IMG/VR virus record: IMGVR_UViG_3300025674_000023
Location: 23,867-87,866 of that record
DNA: 64,000 nt
Strand: one strand, 5' to 3'
Source: a virus
Part shown: in pieces, positions 39,280 to 45,842 of the stretch
How the letters are laid out: every line of letters begins with the position of its first letter
Numbering within the stretch: position 1 is the first letter of the stretch
Position numbers and translations under genes: made by a program
Notes under the pieces: generated by a model
Seen by the model: only the letters and a program-made list of their open reading frames with translations
Database searches by the model: none
What the model was told of the DNA's origin: nothing

Positions 39280-40278
39280 ATGAAACTCAAACCCATGCAA
39301 AAGACTCTGGCAATTGTTGTTGGAGCAACCGTAGTTGGTGGTGGTATTCTTGCTGCTTGCTCACCTAATGAGCAAGCATCTAAGAAATTTACTTTGAATG
39401 GTGCTGGTGCTACGTTCCCCGCAATGTTGTATCAAAACTGGACACAATCCTTTGCTCAGGATACTGGTAATCAAGTAAACTATCAAGCAGTTGGTAGTGG
39501 TGCTGGTGTTCGTCAGTTCAAGGCAAAGACCGTTGATTTCGGTGCCTCTGATGGTGCCGTAAGTGATGCTAAGCAACCTGCTGAAGGTATGGTTCACATC
39601 CCCATGACCGGTGGTGCTATTGTTCCTGCCTACAATCTGCCTGGTTGTGATGCCAAGATGACACAGACGCAACTTGCTGATGTGTTCCTTGGCAAGATCA
39701 CTAACTGGTCCACTTTTGGGTGTGCAGATAAGCAAATTGCTACTGTTCATCGTTCTGATGGTTCTGGTACTACCAAAGGTTTCACCAACTCTCTGTCCGC
39801 ATTCTCTCCTGAGTGGAAAGAAAAGGTCGGCACTGGTAAATCTGTAATGTGGCCAGTTGGTGTTGGTGCCAAGGGTAACTCTGGTGTTGCTGCACAGATT
39901 AAGAATACTCCTGGTGCTATTGGTTATGTGAACTATGGTTATGTGAAGACAGGTCTGCAACAAGTTGCTATCCAAAATAAGGCAGGTAATTATGTCACAG
40001 CATCTGCTGAAACTGCTTCTGCAGGACTTGGCAAAATTGTTCTTGACTCTCAGTTGCGTGGCGCTGACGCTAACCCCGCAGGTGAAAATGCTTATCCTAT
40101 CGTCTCCCTGACTTGGATTCTTGCATATCCTGAGTATGAGAAGAATGAAGATGTAAAGACTATGCTTCGTTACATGCTGACTCCTACTCAGCAACAGAAG
40201 GCAGACTCTCTTGGTTATGTTCCTCTTCCCGAAGAACTTCGTCAAAAAGCACTTGCTGCTGTTGAAACTCTGAAGTAA
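39280..40278 (+). CDS. pstS: Phosphate-binding protein PstS
   Basis: 332 aa periplasmic phosphate-binding lipoprotein of the Pst ABC transporter. Lipoprotein signal ends LAAC. Binding-site blocks: LNGAGATFPAMLYQNW, VGSGAGVRQF, DFGASDGAV, HRSDGSGTTKGF and GAIGYVNYGY. A known auxiliary metabolic gene of marine cyanophages, induced under phosphate starvation through the host PhoBR system. GC content is higher than its neighbours, as for other host-derived genes here. Confidence 0.96.
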   Translation: MKLKPMQKTLAIVVGATVVGGGILAACSPNEQASKKFTLNGAGATFPAMLYQNWTQSFAQDTGNQVNYQAVGSGAGVRQFKAKTVDFGASDGAVSDAKQPAEGMVHIPMTGGAIVPAYNLPGCDAKMTQTQLADVFLGKITNWSTFGCADKQIATVHRSDGSGTTKGFTNSLSAFSPEWKEKVGTGKSVMWPVGVGAKGNSGVAAQIKNTPGAIGYVNYGYVKTGLQQVAIQNKAGNYVTASAETASAGLGKIVLDSQLRGADANPAGENAYPIVSLTWILAYPEYEKNEDVKTMLRYMLTPTQQQKADSLGYVPLPEELRQKALAAVETLK

Positions 40279-40292
40279 TTCTGCTATAATAC

Positions 40293-40318
40293 GGGGGATT
40301 TTTATCCCCCCCTTTTTT
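40293..40318 (+). terminator. Terminator after pstS
   Basis: GGGGGAT / ATCCCCC stem with a TTTT loop and a T-run. A TGCTATAAT extended -10 (40281-40289) lies just in front with TTGAAA 16 bp upstream, so a transcript could also start at this hairpin. Confidence 0.85.
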
Positions 40319-40534
40319 ATGGTTCCATTTTATATTGATATCAATTACCAAAAGGTAGAAGTTCCACAAGAGATTCTTCTCTATTGTGACTACTTTACTG
40401 TTGATGCAAAACGTGAAGATCTTCGTTATCTTGATTGCGTTTATATGAATATGGGAATTTATGGAAATATTCCAGAACAAATGAGAGAAATGCGTCGTAG
40501 ATATGGGTATCAAGTTCGACCCATATTTGAGTGA
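40319..40534 (+). CDS. Small hypothetical protein
   Basis: 71 aa starting MVPFYIDINYQKVEVPQEI. The ATG abuts the terminator T-run, so there is no room for a normal ribosome site unless the read-through transcript supplies it. Acidic then basic C-terminus. Function unknown. Confidence 0.55.
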   Translation: MVPFYIDINYQKVEVPQEILLYCDYFTVDAKREDLRYLDCVYMNMGIYGNIPEQMREMRRRYGYQVRPIFE

Positions 40535-40559
40535 TATATAATACAGAATTTCAGATATT

Positions 40560-40745
40560 GTGAATATAAAACTTTGGTATTCAAAAGGAATGGGACAGTG
40601 GCGTTGGACACTCACAGAACAGTGGGGAAATGGCAACGTGCATAAAGAACAACATTCTGGTCAACAACCATTTCTAAGAGATGCCATGGAAGATGTTGCC
40701 AATACTGTAGAGTATATGCTACAATGTAGAGATAAGGGCGATTAG
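40560..40745 (+). CDS. Small conserved cyanophage protein, GTG start
   Basis: 61 aa reading NIKLWYSKGMGQWRWTL and ending AMEDVANTVEYMLQCRD. The GTG at 40560 gives the natural N-terminus; ATG 40590 would lose it. The stop TAG lies ten bases inside tRNA-Val. Confidence 0.65.
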   Translation: MNIKLWYSKGMGQWRWTLTEQWGNGNVHKEQHSGQQPFLRDAMEDVANTVEYMLQCRDKGD

Positions 40746-40807
40746 CGCAGCGGTAGCGCATCTGCTTTACACGCAGTTGGTCATTGGTTCGAATCCGATA
40801 TTGCCCA
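40736..40807 (+). tRNA. tRNA-Val (TAC)
   Basis: Acceptor GGGCGAT / ATTGCCC (one G-U), anticodon loop TTTACAC gives TAC, T-arm ends TTCGAAT. The 5' ten bases overlap the stop of the preceding ORF. Confidence 0.9.
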
Positions 40808-40808
40808 T

Positions 40809-40816
40809 TATAAATA
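40809..40816 (+). promoter_or_regulatory. T4-type late promoter
   Basis: TATAAATA two bases after tRNA-Val and 28 bases before the ATG at 40844. Confidence 0.7.
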
Positions 40817-40843
40817 ACATGACAATGAGTAGTTTATCTTGTC

Positions 40844-41101
40844 ATGGAAAGAGTTAAAATAAGATGTAAAGTCTGTAATAGAGAGTTAGAAGGTCTTCCA
40901 AGTAAGTCAGTATCATGTGGTTGTTCAAATATGACAACCATTCGTGGAGATAAAATCTCTGCTGTTGACTTATCGCAGGTTGTTATGCTAAACTCTTATA
41001 GGTCAGAAACTAAAAAAGGATTTTTGACTAGCGAAGATATTGCCTGGCAAGAGGCAAGAAGACAACGCAAAGTTCGTAAACTCGATTTTGAGGTTCGTTA
41101 G
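40844..41101 (+). CDS. Small zinc-ribbon-like protein
   Basis: 85 aa. CKVCNREL and SVSCGCSN provide two CxC/CxxC pairs, so a zinc knuckle is likely. Basic C-terminus (ARRQRKVRKLDFEVR). Its stop TAG shares the first base of tRNA-Ser. Function unknown. Confidence 0.65.
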   Translation: MERVKIRCKVCNRELEGLPSKSVSCGCSNMTTIRGDKISAVDLSQVVMLNSYRSETKKGFLTSEDIAWQEARRQRKVRKLDFEVR

Positions 41102-41187
41102 GAAGGTCAAGCCGATAGGTGACGGCAGCTGTCTTGAAAACAGTCGAGGTGTTAAATCCCTTAGGCGTTCGATTCGCCTACCTTCCG
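41101..41187 (+). tRNA. tRNA-Ser (TGA)
   Basis: Class II tRNA with long variable arm. Acceptor GGAAGGT / ACCTTCC, anticodon loop CTTGAAA gives TGA, T-arm AGGCG-TTCGATT-CGCCT. Confidence 0.92.
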
Positions 41188-41212
41188 TTTAAATCTTAAT
41201 ATTTTCTTCAAC

Positions 41213-41263
41213 ACTTTGTGTATTTCAACACAAAGTTGACGTTTTCAAACTTCAAACTATTAT
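41213..41263 (+). promoter_or_regulatory. Hairpin followed by sigma70-type promoter
   Basis: ACTTTGTGT / ACACAAAGT hairpin (41213-41236) whose last base begins TTGACG (41236-41241); after 16 bp comes TATTAT (41258-41263). Drives the run of tiny ORFs 41292-42340. Confidence 0.65.
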
Positions 41264-41291
41264 ATCTAGTGTATAGTTTGGGGGGAAATGT

Positions 41292-41441
41292 ATGGATGAT
41301 CACACCTATAATAATTGGGTGAAAGTTAAAGCAACATTTGAAGCATCAGGTAATATTGATAACATATTTTACAAAAGAGCATGTGAAATTGTTAAAACTA
41401 AAAAAGATCCTCTTGCAAAATATCTTGGAGATGAAAAATGA
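41292..41441 (+). CDS. Small conserved cyanophage protein
   Basis: 49 aa beginning MDDHTYNNWVKVKATFE and ending DPLAKYLGDEK. The G-rich run GGGGGGAAA ahead of the ATG can act as ribosome site. Similar tiny proteins recur in T4-like cyanophages. Role unknown. Confidence 0.7.
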   Translation: MDDHTYNNWVKVKATFEASGNIDNIFYKRACEIVKTKKDPLAKYLGDEK

Positions 41442-41448
41442 GGTCACC

Positions 41449-41577
41449 ATGTTAGGTAATGTCTTATTGTGGGTAGCAATTCCTTTTGTCTTATCTACAA
41501 TATTTTTTGGTTTCTTTAAAGGAGAAACTCAGTACTACAATTCAGATAAGTACAAAGGAAATGGAACCGCACATTAA
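41449..41577 (+). CDS. Tiny membrane protein
   Basis: 42 aa: one transmembrane helix (VLLWVAIPFVLSTIFFGFF) and a polar tail (GETQYYNSDKYKGNG). GAGG at 41439-41442 supports the ATG at 41449. Confidence 0.6.
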   Translation: MLGNVLLWVAIPFVLSTIFFGFFKGETQYYNSDKYKGNGTAH

Positions 41578-41752
41578 AAGTCGGTATCATTTTGCATTAG
41601 CATCTTTTGCAAGAATGTTTACTCCTCCCAAAGTTGACCAAAGAATGTTTAATTTTTGTCGTGAGTGGTCTTATGGAGAAGGAGAAGCACCATTAGGAAG
41701 TTTAGTAGAGGTAGATAACTACTTCAGACACTTATGGTATCGTACCTATTAA
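41561..41752 (+). CDS. Small soluble protein
   Basis: 63 aa starting MEPHIKSRYHFALASFARMF, with VDQRMFNFCREWSYGEGEAP. AAGG precedes the ATG. Overlaps the upstream tiny ORF by 17 bases. Unknown. Confidence 0.55.
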   Translation: MEPHIKSRYHFALASFARMFTPPKVDQRMFNFCREWSYGEGEAPLGSLVEVDNYFRHLWYRTY

Positions 41753-41813
41753 TTTCAGGTTTTTTCATATCATTTGGTTTATTTCTGTTCATACTTTCGG
41801 TTTTTTCAGAATA

Positions 41814-42023
41814 ATGGAATCAGTAATCTTATTTGCCTGTTTTTTACCTTTGGCAATCATCTACATAGTAATGAAGTTAGCGGTATGGTTGTCCGCAGTA
41901 AATGCCGAAAAAGAATATGTCAGAAAAGAACCATCTAGAGAACGAGGACCCTATTTGGAAAACGTATATGCTGACGTTGATGAAGAGGAAGAGGAATATG
42001 GAAATCGCACAGATTATCGATAA
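41814..42023 (+). CDS. Small membrane protein with acidic tail
   Basis: 69 aa: ILFACFLPLAIIYIVMKLAVWL helix region, then a basic stretch and an Asp/Glu run (YADVDEEEEEYG). Function unknown. Confidence 0.6.
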   Translation: MESVILFACFLPLAIIYIVMKLAVWLSAVNAEKEYVRKEPSRERGPYLENVYADVDEEEEEYGNRTDYR

Positions 42024-42141
42024 GGCACTTGAAGAACATTATTCATCATTGGGATTACCAGTTCCAAATTGGAAAAGATCAGATCCTGATTGGTGGATTA
42101 ATTATTTAAAAAATTTAAAAATAGATCCTAAAAATCCATGA
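41998..42141 (+). CDS. Small soluble protein
   Basis: 47 aa starting MEIAQIIDKALEEHYSSLG, ending WWINYLKNLKIDPKNP. GAGGAA sits just before the ATG at 41998. Couples to the next ATG by ATGA. Confidence 0.6.
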   Translation: MEIAQIIDKALEEHYSSLGLPVPNWKRSDPDWWINYLKNLKIDPKNP

Positions 42142-42224
42142 AACTTTTATTAAGTAGTGTAGTAATTTGGAGTTTAATTATTACACTAATAATCTGGGGT
42201 TTAAATAACGCTTATCCACAATGA
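42138..42224 (+). CDS. Tiny membrane peptide
   Basis: 28 aa, essentially one transmembrane helix (LLLSSVVIWSLIITLIIWGL). ATGA overlaps at both ends argue it is translated. Confidence 0.5.
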   Translation: MKLLLSSVVIWSLIITLIIWGLNNAYPQ

Positions 42225-42340
42225 TACAATTAGTAAGAACCATCATAAATAATGATTATTCCTTCGGGTTCCTTTGCTTCCTCTTGACAATGGGACCATT
42301 TATAGGTATAATGCTCATACATCCAAAAGAGGATAGATGA
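42221..42340 (+). CDS. Tiny membrane peptide
   Basis: 39 aa (MIQLVRTIINNDYSFGFL, then FLLTMGPFIGIMLIHP). The promoter at 42284-42312 lies within its coding sequence. Confidence 0.45.
   Translation: MIQLVRTIINNDYSFGFLCFLLTMGPFIGIMLIHPKEDR
42284..42312 (+). promoter_or_regulatory. Sigma70-type promoter before HNH gene 2
   Basis: TTGACA (42284-42289), 17 bp, TATAAT (42307-42312). The sequence TTGACAATGG-ACCAT is nearly repeated at the petF promoter (61541). Confidence 0.75.
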
Positions 42341-42349
42341 AATTCCTTT

Positions 42350-42384
42350 TATAAATATTTGGGAATATTCCTAATACTCCCAAA
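42350..42384 (+). promoter_or_regulatory. Late promoter and start-codon hairpin of HNH gene 2
   Basis: TATAAATA (42350-42357) abuts a hairpin TTTGGGAATATT (42358-42369) / AATACTCCCAAA (42373-42384), 11 of 12 pairs, ending at the base before the ATG. Long early transcripts carry the whole hairpin; late transcripts start within its left arm. Confidence 0.7.
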
Positions 42385-42765
42385 ATGGAAACCAGAACTT
42401 GTAAAAAATGTGGTGTTGAACATCATTTAGACTTGTCTAATTTTCCAAGTGCTGGTAAAATAAAAGGAGTTCAATACTACCGTCACAAGTGCATTCCTTG
42501 CTATTCTAAACAGAAAGGTAAGGAAGCAGGAAAGAGGGTAGATAAATTCAGGGAATATAAAAAGACCCTGAAATGTAATCGTTGTGGATATGATGATTAC
42601 AGGGCATTAGAGTTCCACCATACAGACGATAACAAAGAGGGAAACCCAAGTGTTGTTGCAAGACAAAAGTCTTGGGGAAATGTTATAGAGGAACTCAATA
42701 AATGCGAAGTCTTGTGTTCCAATTGTCATAGGATAGAACACTTTCACTACCGGAGTATCGCCTAA
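42385..42765 (+). CDS. HNH endonuclease 2 (probable homing endonuclease)
   Basis: 126 aa. An N-terminal zinc finger (CKKCGVEHHL; CIPCYSKQ) precedes the HNH domain CNRCGYDDY, LEFHHTDD and CSNCHRIEHF. Similar in build to HNH 1. The stop TAA is 15 bases inside tRNA-Pro. Confidence 0.87.
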   Translation: METRTCKKCGVEHHLDLSNFPSAGKIKGVQYYRHKCIPCYSKQKGKEAGKRVDKFREYKKTLKCNRCGYDDYRALEFHHTDDNKEGNPSVVARQKSWGNVIEELNKCEVLCSNCHRIEHFHYRSIA

Positions 42766-42826
42766 CTTGGTCATGGCACCGCTTTTGGGAAGCGGAATAA
42801 TCTCAGTTCAAATCTGAGTACTCCGA
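42751..42826 (+). tRNA. tRNA-Pro (TGG)
   Basis: Acceptor CGGAGTA / TACTCCG, anticodon CCGCT-TTTGGGA-AGCGG gives TGG, T-arm CTCAG-TTCAAAT-CTGAG. The first 15 bases double as the end of the HNH 2 gene. Confidence 0.92.
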
Positions 42827-42827
42827 T

Positions 42828-42879
42828 TGCCAGTTTCACGACTGGCACACTTGACTAAATACCTATCAAACCTTATAAT
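42828..42879 (+). promoter_or_regulatory. Hairpin then sigma70-type promoter
   Basis: TGCCAGT / ACTGGCA hairpin (42828-42847), then TTGACT (42851-42856), 17 bp, TATAAT (42874-42879). A CTAAATACC late-like box overlaps the spacer. Confidence 0.75.
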
Positions 42880-42901
42880 AATTGGGTAAACAACACAGAC
42901 A

Positions 42902-43117
42902 ATGGCACTGACTGAAAAGTTCAAGAAAGATGTCAGCACTCTTCGAGCTGCTTCTAAAGGAGATTTTTTTCTGGATGTAAAGAATCCGAAACTTTACAAA
43001 AAACTTTTTCGATATTATAAAAATGAAGGAGTGATTTTTTCTGGTGATCCACTTGATGATTACGAAATGATCATGGAATATGTTTCTCAAGATCTTGAAT
43101 ATGTAGAAGTTATGTAA
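42902..43117 (+). CDS. Small hypothetical protein
   Basis: 71 aa starting MALTEKFKKDVSTLRAASKG and ending YVSQDLEYVEVM. Stop overlaps the next ATG by one base. Conserved look among cyanophages, function unknown. Confidence 0.65.
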   Translation: MALTEKFKKDVSTLRAASKGDFFLDVKNPKLYKKLFRYYKNEGVIFSGDPLDDYEMIMEYVSQDLEYVEVM

Positions 43118-43701
43118 TGCAAGAGTTTTCAATTGATGTTAATTACCCATCTTTTATATCTGGATGGGTAATTGATGAAAATATTTGTGATCAAGTAATT
43201 GACTTTTTTAAAGAAGATAATTACTTTCCACGTAATCCTGGAATGACAACAGCTGGTCTGAATAAAGAAGTTAAAGATTCTATTGATAAAGTTATTTCAA
43301 ATAATACTCATGATATGAGAATGAGTAATTATTTTACTTGCCTTTCTCAAGTTCTTAGTCTTTATCTTGATAAGTATCAATTCTCTAATAGCACCGTTTC
43401 GTCATTTTGTATTACTGAAACAGTTAACATACAAATGTATAATCCTGGTGGAGGATTTAAGTCTTTTCATACTGAAAGAGATGGAAGTATTCAAGCTATG
43501 AATAGACATCTAGCTTTTATGACTTATTTGAATGATGTAAATGACGGTGGAGAAACTGAATGGTATTATCAACAAATCAAAATTAAACCTAAAAAAGGAT
43601 TAACATTATTTTGGCCAGTTGACTGGACTCATACACACAGAGGAATACCATCACCTACGGAAGAAAAATATATAATAACAGGATGGTATAGTTTTAAATA
43701 A
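43117..43701 (+). CDS. 2OG-Fe(II) oxygenase, second copy
   Basis: 194 aa. SFHTERDGS provides HxE or HxD-type ligands, LAFMTYLNDVNDGGETEW the core, and THTHRGIPSPTEEKYIITGW the second His and basic residue. Related to the 13036 protein in fold and motifs but divergent. Substrate unknown. Confidence 0.85.
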   Translation: MQEFSIDVNYPSFISGWVIDENICDQVIDFFKEDNYFPRNPGMTTAGLNKEVKDSIDKVISNNTHDMRMSNYFTCLSQVLSLYLDKYQFSNSTVSSFCITETVNIQMYNPGGGFKSFHTERDGSIQAMNRHLAFMTYLNDVNDGGETEWYYQQIKIKPKKGLTLFWPVDWTHTHRGIPSPTEEKYIITGWYSFK

Positions 43702-43900
43702 AATCGTCACGGATGGACGTTAACAGCACTGGTCGGGAACCCCCCCCTTCAAGTCATGGAGAGACTTTAAAAATACTGGTGGAGTCATATGACCCTCTAT
43801 GGTTTCTTGTTTCCTAAAAACAAGTGGTGCGGATGGAGGTAACTCCCGCCTGGTTTCTTGTTTCCAGTTAAAGAACAAGTGGCGAGCCTGAATAATACTT
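43702..43900 (+). ncRNA. Gene-free region with repeated hairpins, candidate structured RNA
   Basis: No ORF. TGGTTTCTTGTTTCC occurs at 43800 and 43851, and ACAAGTGG at 43820 and 43875. Each copy folds as a hairpin (CTTGTTT / AAACAAG; CTTGTT / AACAAG). Between them GCG-GAT-GGAG-GTAA-CTCC-CGC makes a GNRA-capped stem, and GTCATATGAC is a palindrome at about 43784. An eight-C run is at 43740-43747. The stretch looks much richer in G and C than its flanks. Confidence 0.5.
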
Positions 43901-43935
43901 AGACGGTTGACAACAACCGTCTTTTTTAGTATGAT
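43901..43935 (+). terminator. Terminator fused to the glycan-cluster promoter
   Basis: AGACGGTTG / CAACCGTCT stem, ACAA loop, T-run. TTGACA (43907-43912) in the stem-loop plus 17 bp plus TATGAT (43930-43935) forms the promoter 25 bases before the ATG at 43960. Confidence 0.82.
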
Positions 43936-43959
43936 ATATACAAAAGAATTAATATCTTT

Positions 43960-45006
43960 ATGCCTCAATATGTCAAAAAAGCACTTATATTGGGTGCTGG
44001 TGGATTTATTGGAAGTCACATGGTCAAAAGACTCAAGTCTGAAGGATATTGGGTTCGTGGTGTAGATCTTAAAAGACCGGAATTTTCTGAAACTAAAGCA
44101 GACGAATTTATTCAAGGAGATTTACGTGATGTAGATTTTGTTCGTCGAGTTTTAGAATATAAGGGAGATCGAGGTAACTTCTACCATTCGGTTCCTTATC
44201 GTTATATTCAATGTTTTGATGAGATCTATCAGTTTGCTGCTGATATGGGTGGAGCAGGTTTCGTTTTTACTGGCGAAAACGATGCTGATATTATGCACAA
44301 TTCAGTTACTATTAATCTGAATGTGCTTGAATGTCAGCGCAAGATGAATGAAGAAAAGGGTAAAAATACTACCAAGATCTTCTACTCTGGATCTGCTTGT
44401 ATGTATCCTGAGCATAATCAACTCGATCCTGATAACCCAGATTGCCGTGAAGAATCCGCATATCCCGCAAATCCAGATTCGGAATATGGATGGGAAAAAC
44501 TTTTCTCAGAGCGTCTATACTTTGCCTACAATCGTAACTACGGTATTCCTGTACGTGTTGCTCGCTATCATAATATCTTTGGTCCGGAAGGCACCTGGGA
44601 CGGTGGAAGAGAGAAAGCACCAGCTGCAATCTGCCGCAAAGTTGCTCTCCTCCCGGAGTCAGGTGGATCTATCGAAGTGTGGGGAGACGGTCTACAAACT
44701 CGTTCCTTCCTGTACATTGATGAATGCATCGAAGCAACTAGAAGATTGATGGATAGCGACTTCATGGGACCTGTGAATATCGGTTCTGAAGAAATGGTCA
44801 CTATCAATCAATTGGTAGATACTGCTGCTAAAGTTGCTGGTAAGACTGTAGAGAAAAACCATATTGATGGTCCTCTTGGTGTTCGTGGTCGTAACTCTAA
44901 TAATGATTTGATTAGAGAAAAACTTGGTTGGGATTATTCACAGACACTAGAAGAAGGCATTCGTAAAACATACGAGTGGATTAACATACAGATTGAAAAA
45001 CGATGA
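43960..45006 (+). CDS. GDP-mannose 3,5-epimerase-like NAD-dependent epimerase
   Basis: 348 aa short-chain dehydrogenase fold. GAGGFIGSH binds NAD; YGWEK is the YxxxK catalytic pair; SGSACMYPEHNQL, GGREKAPAAICRK, GDGLQTRSFLYIDE and GVRGRNSNNDLI are signature blocks of plant-type GDP-mannose 3,5-epimerase, which makes GDP-L-galactose or GDP-gulose. First gene of the glycan cluster. Probably supplies a nucleotide sugar for host or phage surface glycans. Confidence 0.85.
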   Translation: MPQYVKKALILGAGGFIGSHMVKRLKSEGYWVRGVDLKRPEFSETKADEFIQGDLRDVDFVRRVLEYKGDRGNFYHSVPYRYIQCFDEIYQFAADMGGAGFVFTGENDADIMHNSVTINLNVLECQRKMNEEKGKNTTKIFYSGSACMYPEHNQLDPDNPDCREESAYPANPDSEYGWEKLFSERLYFAYNRNYGIPVRVARYHNIFGPEGTWDGGREKAPAAICRKVALLPESGGSIEVWGDGLQTRSFLYIDECIEATRRLMDSDFMGPVNIGSEEMVTINQLVDTAAKVAGKTVEKNHIDGPLGVRGRNSNNDLIREKLGWDYSQTLEEGIRKTYEWINIQIEKR

Positions 45007-45773
45007 TTTTTTATGTTCGCCTTCAGGGAGGTATGGGAAATCAAATGTTCCAATATGCTGCTGCTCTTTCTACTCTAAAAGAACATTCAGAGTTTAAAAA
45101 TTTTAAGATCGATACTTCTTTCTATCGTGGTCAAGAAAGAAAGGTGATTAAAAAAGGATTGACTGGTCGTGGTTATGATCTAAATCTTTTTAATGTTGAT
45201 CGTGAACTTGAGGATGCTCCTGAAGGTGCGGTATTACTGGAAGGTTGGTTTCAGAACTATAATGAGTTTAAAGTTGTAGAAAATGAGATCAGGAAACAAT
45301 TTGAATTTAAGATCAAATTTAATTTACATATTGAAGAGAAAAGACAGGAGATTCTTTCACAAGAAAACTCTGTAAGTATACATGTTCGTAGGGGAGACTT
45401 TATCAATAATCCTACTGCATTTAAACATAACTATCATATGGGCACTGATTACTATCAGAAATCTATGGAAATTTTGGAGGATAAATATGACACACTTACT
45501 TATTATGTTTTCTCTGAAGACATTGAATGGTGTAAAAAAAATATAAAAAATGACAAACAAGAAGTTGTTTATATTGGTAGTGCATATGATGGTCAACAAG
45601 ATTCTGGTCATATGTATTTGATGAGATCATGTAAAAATCATATCATTGCCAATAGCACATATAGTTGGTGGTCGGCTTTTCTTTCAAATACTAATACTGT
45701 TATTGGACCATCCAAATGGTTTACTAATGGAACTGGATCTGATATTATGTTAGACAATTGGATTATAATATGA
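45003..45773 (+). CDS. GT11 alpha-1,2-fucosyltransferase-like protein 1
   Basis: 256 aa. LQGGMGNQMFQYA, VSIHVRRGDF and IANSTYSWWSAFL are the GT11 motifs (the HxRRGDF box binds GDP-sugar). Starts by ATGA overlap with the epimerase, consistent with using its GDP-sugar. A second GT11 is at 59039. Confidence 0.88.
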   Translation: MIFYVRLQGGMGNQMFQYAAALSTLKEHSEFKNFKIDTSFYRGQERKVIKKGLTGRGYDLNLFNVDRELEDAPEGAVLLEGWFQNYNEFKVVENEIRKQFEFKIKFNLHIEEKRQEILSQENSVSIHVRRGDFINNPTAFKHNYHMGTDYYQKSMEILEDKYDTLTYYVFSEDIEWCKKNIKNDKQEVVYIGSAYDGQQDSGHMYLMRSCKNHIIANSTYSWWSAFLSNTNTVIGPSKWFTNGTGSDIMLDNWIII

Positions 45774-45842
45774 ACATTACTATAAACTAGTATTGGTGAT
45801 ATTATCTCTAAAGTTTTTAATAAAATAAAAAGGAGTATGTAA

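Noticed and set aside
39361-40245. Antisense ORF of 294 codons over pstS
   Set aside because: Codon-shadow of pstS; no family resemblance and no promoter or ribosome site.
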